This document shows positions 63,485 through 64,000 of a DNA stretch of 64,000 nucleotides, in pieces. The notes under the pieces were generated by a model, which made no database searches, was not told where the DNA came from, and saw nothing but the letters and a program-made list of their open reading frames with translations. This stretch comes from Gibbula magus (Eukaryota; Mollusca; Gastropoda; Trochida; Trochidae): NCBI GenBank assembly GCA_936450465.1, contig OW388290.1, forward strand, positions 26,029,457 through 26,093,456. Reading direction: 5' to 3'. The number at the start of each line of letters is the position of its first letter. Position 1 is the first letter of the stretch. The position numbers and the translations under genes were made by a program.

Positions 63485-64000
63485 TATATAACTTTAATCT
63501 GCATAAACAATTAAAAAGTGACATTGAAAGGTATATATATATTGTCATAATCCCCGCTATAGTTCACGGTAAGTGCAGTGAGAAAATAATTCGACTGAAA
63601 TAAGTCGATATAAAACAGGACAATGTTTTACAAAAATAAATCTGTTGTGAATGTGTATAAATTGAAGACCAATAAAATTTTGCGGTACCATCTAGTCAAG
63701 TGGATATTTCTAAGACATTGAAGAACGCAAGTTTTGTCGTTATTTCAAACGCGAAGTGATACAAAGAGTGACGTTCAATGTGTCTGTTACATACCTCTCG
63801 ACTCGCCAAGTTTTCACGAATAAAACTACTATGCAACATATCAACAATAAATGAAGATCAGAATGTTATGTAATATGGGATGAGATATTAACACCACTAA
63901 AGGTCAACAGTCATTGACTGAAACAGCAAAACATTGTCGTTCACCGTAAGACGTGGAAAGCAAGGGAGGTAATCACATTTCAAATGGAGATACTTTTATT
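63485..64000. other. no exon seen at right edge
   Basis: This should be intron of the TRPC gene, since its ankyrin-repeat exons must lie further right. No coding segment was recognised. An AGGGAGGTAAT motif lies near 63964. Confidence 0.4.

Overview
This is eukaryotic genomic DNA: AT-rich, with spliced genes, tRNA-derived SINEs, DNA transposons, a DIRS-type retrotransposon and very large tandem arrays. The SINE tail at 6078-6410, the repeat family ending in a run of GGAC units, and the TRPC-type channel gene all fit a lophotrochozoan animal, most likely a mollusc and perhaps a gastropod. That assignment rests on recognition, not on a search. No bacterial-type operon is present. Exon limits were read by eye from AG/GT signals and checked by phase arithmetic; every junction proposed in both genes keeps the reading frame.

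Layout. (1) 851-3055, minus strand: the 3' part of a five-exon hAT-transposase-like gene with an undisturbed frame. (2) 4-15 kb: a patchwork of repeats. It holds a 143-bp tandem repeat family, a TTAA-flanked MITE, three SINEs, a 2.57-kb TIR element with 5-bp target duplications sitting inside a foldback MITE, and a non-LTR reverse transcriptase relic split by a 209-bp MITE with a 9-bp target duplication. (3) 15974-20844: a decayed DIRS-like retrotransposon, minus strand, with inverted terminal repeats, an internal complementary region, RT/RNase H and tyrosine recombinase remnants, and a nested 391-bp MITE. (4) 20.8-40.1 kb: gene-poor and satellite-rich, with a 42-bp array (35 units), a 40-bp array (43 units), a 24-bp purine-strand array of about 3.5 kb, CT and GA microsatellites and a dead PIF/Harbinger element at 33097-34531. 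(5) 41446-62513, minus strand: the 3' portion of a TRPC-family cation channel gene, from just before S1 to the stop codon. The N-terminal ankyrin-repeat exons must lie beyond the right edge.

The channel gene is the most informative locus. The 157-nt exon coding S2-S3 exists as two tandem in-frame alternatives that can only be used one at a time. An 84-nt phase-symmetric cassette can add 28 residues between the pore helix and S6. The acceptor of the S1 exon, with its first 41 coding bases, has been amplified as a 108-bp tandem repeat. The two genes show no functional link; most of the rest of the window is transposons and satellites, some nested inside one another.
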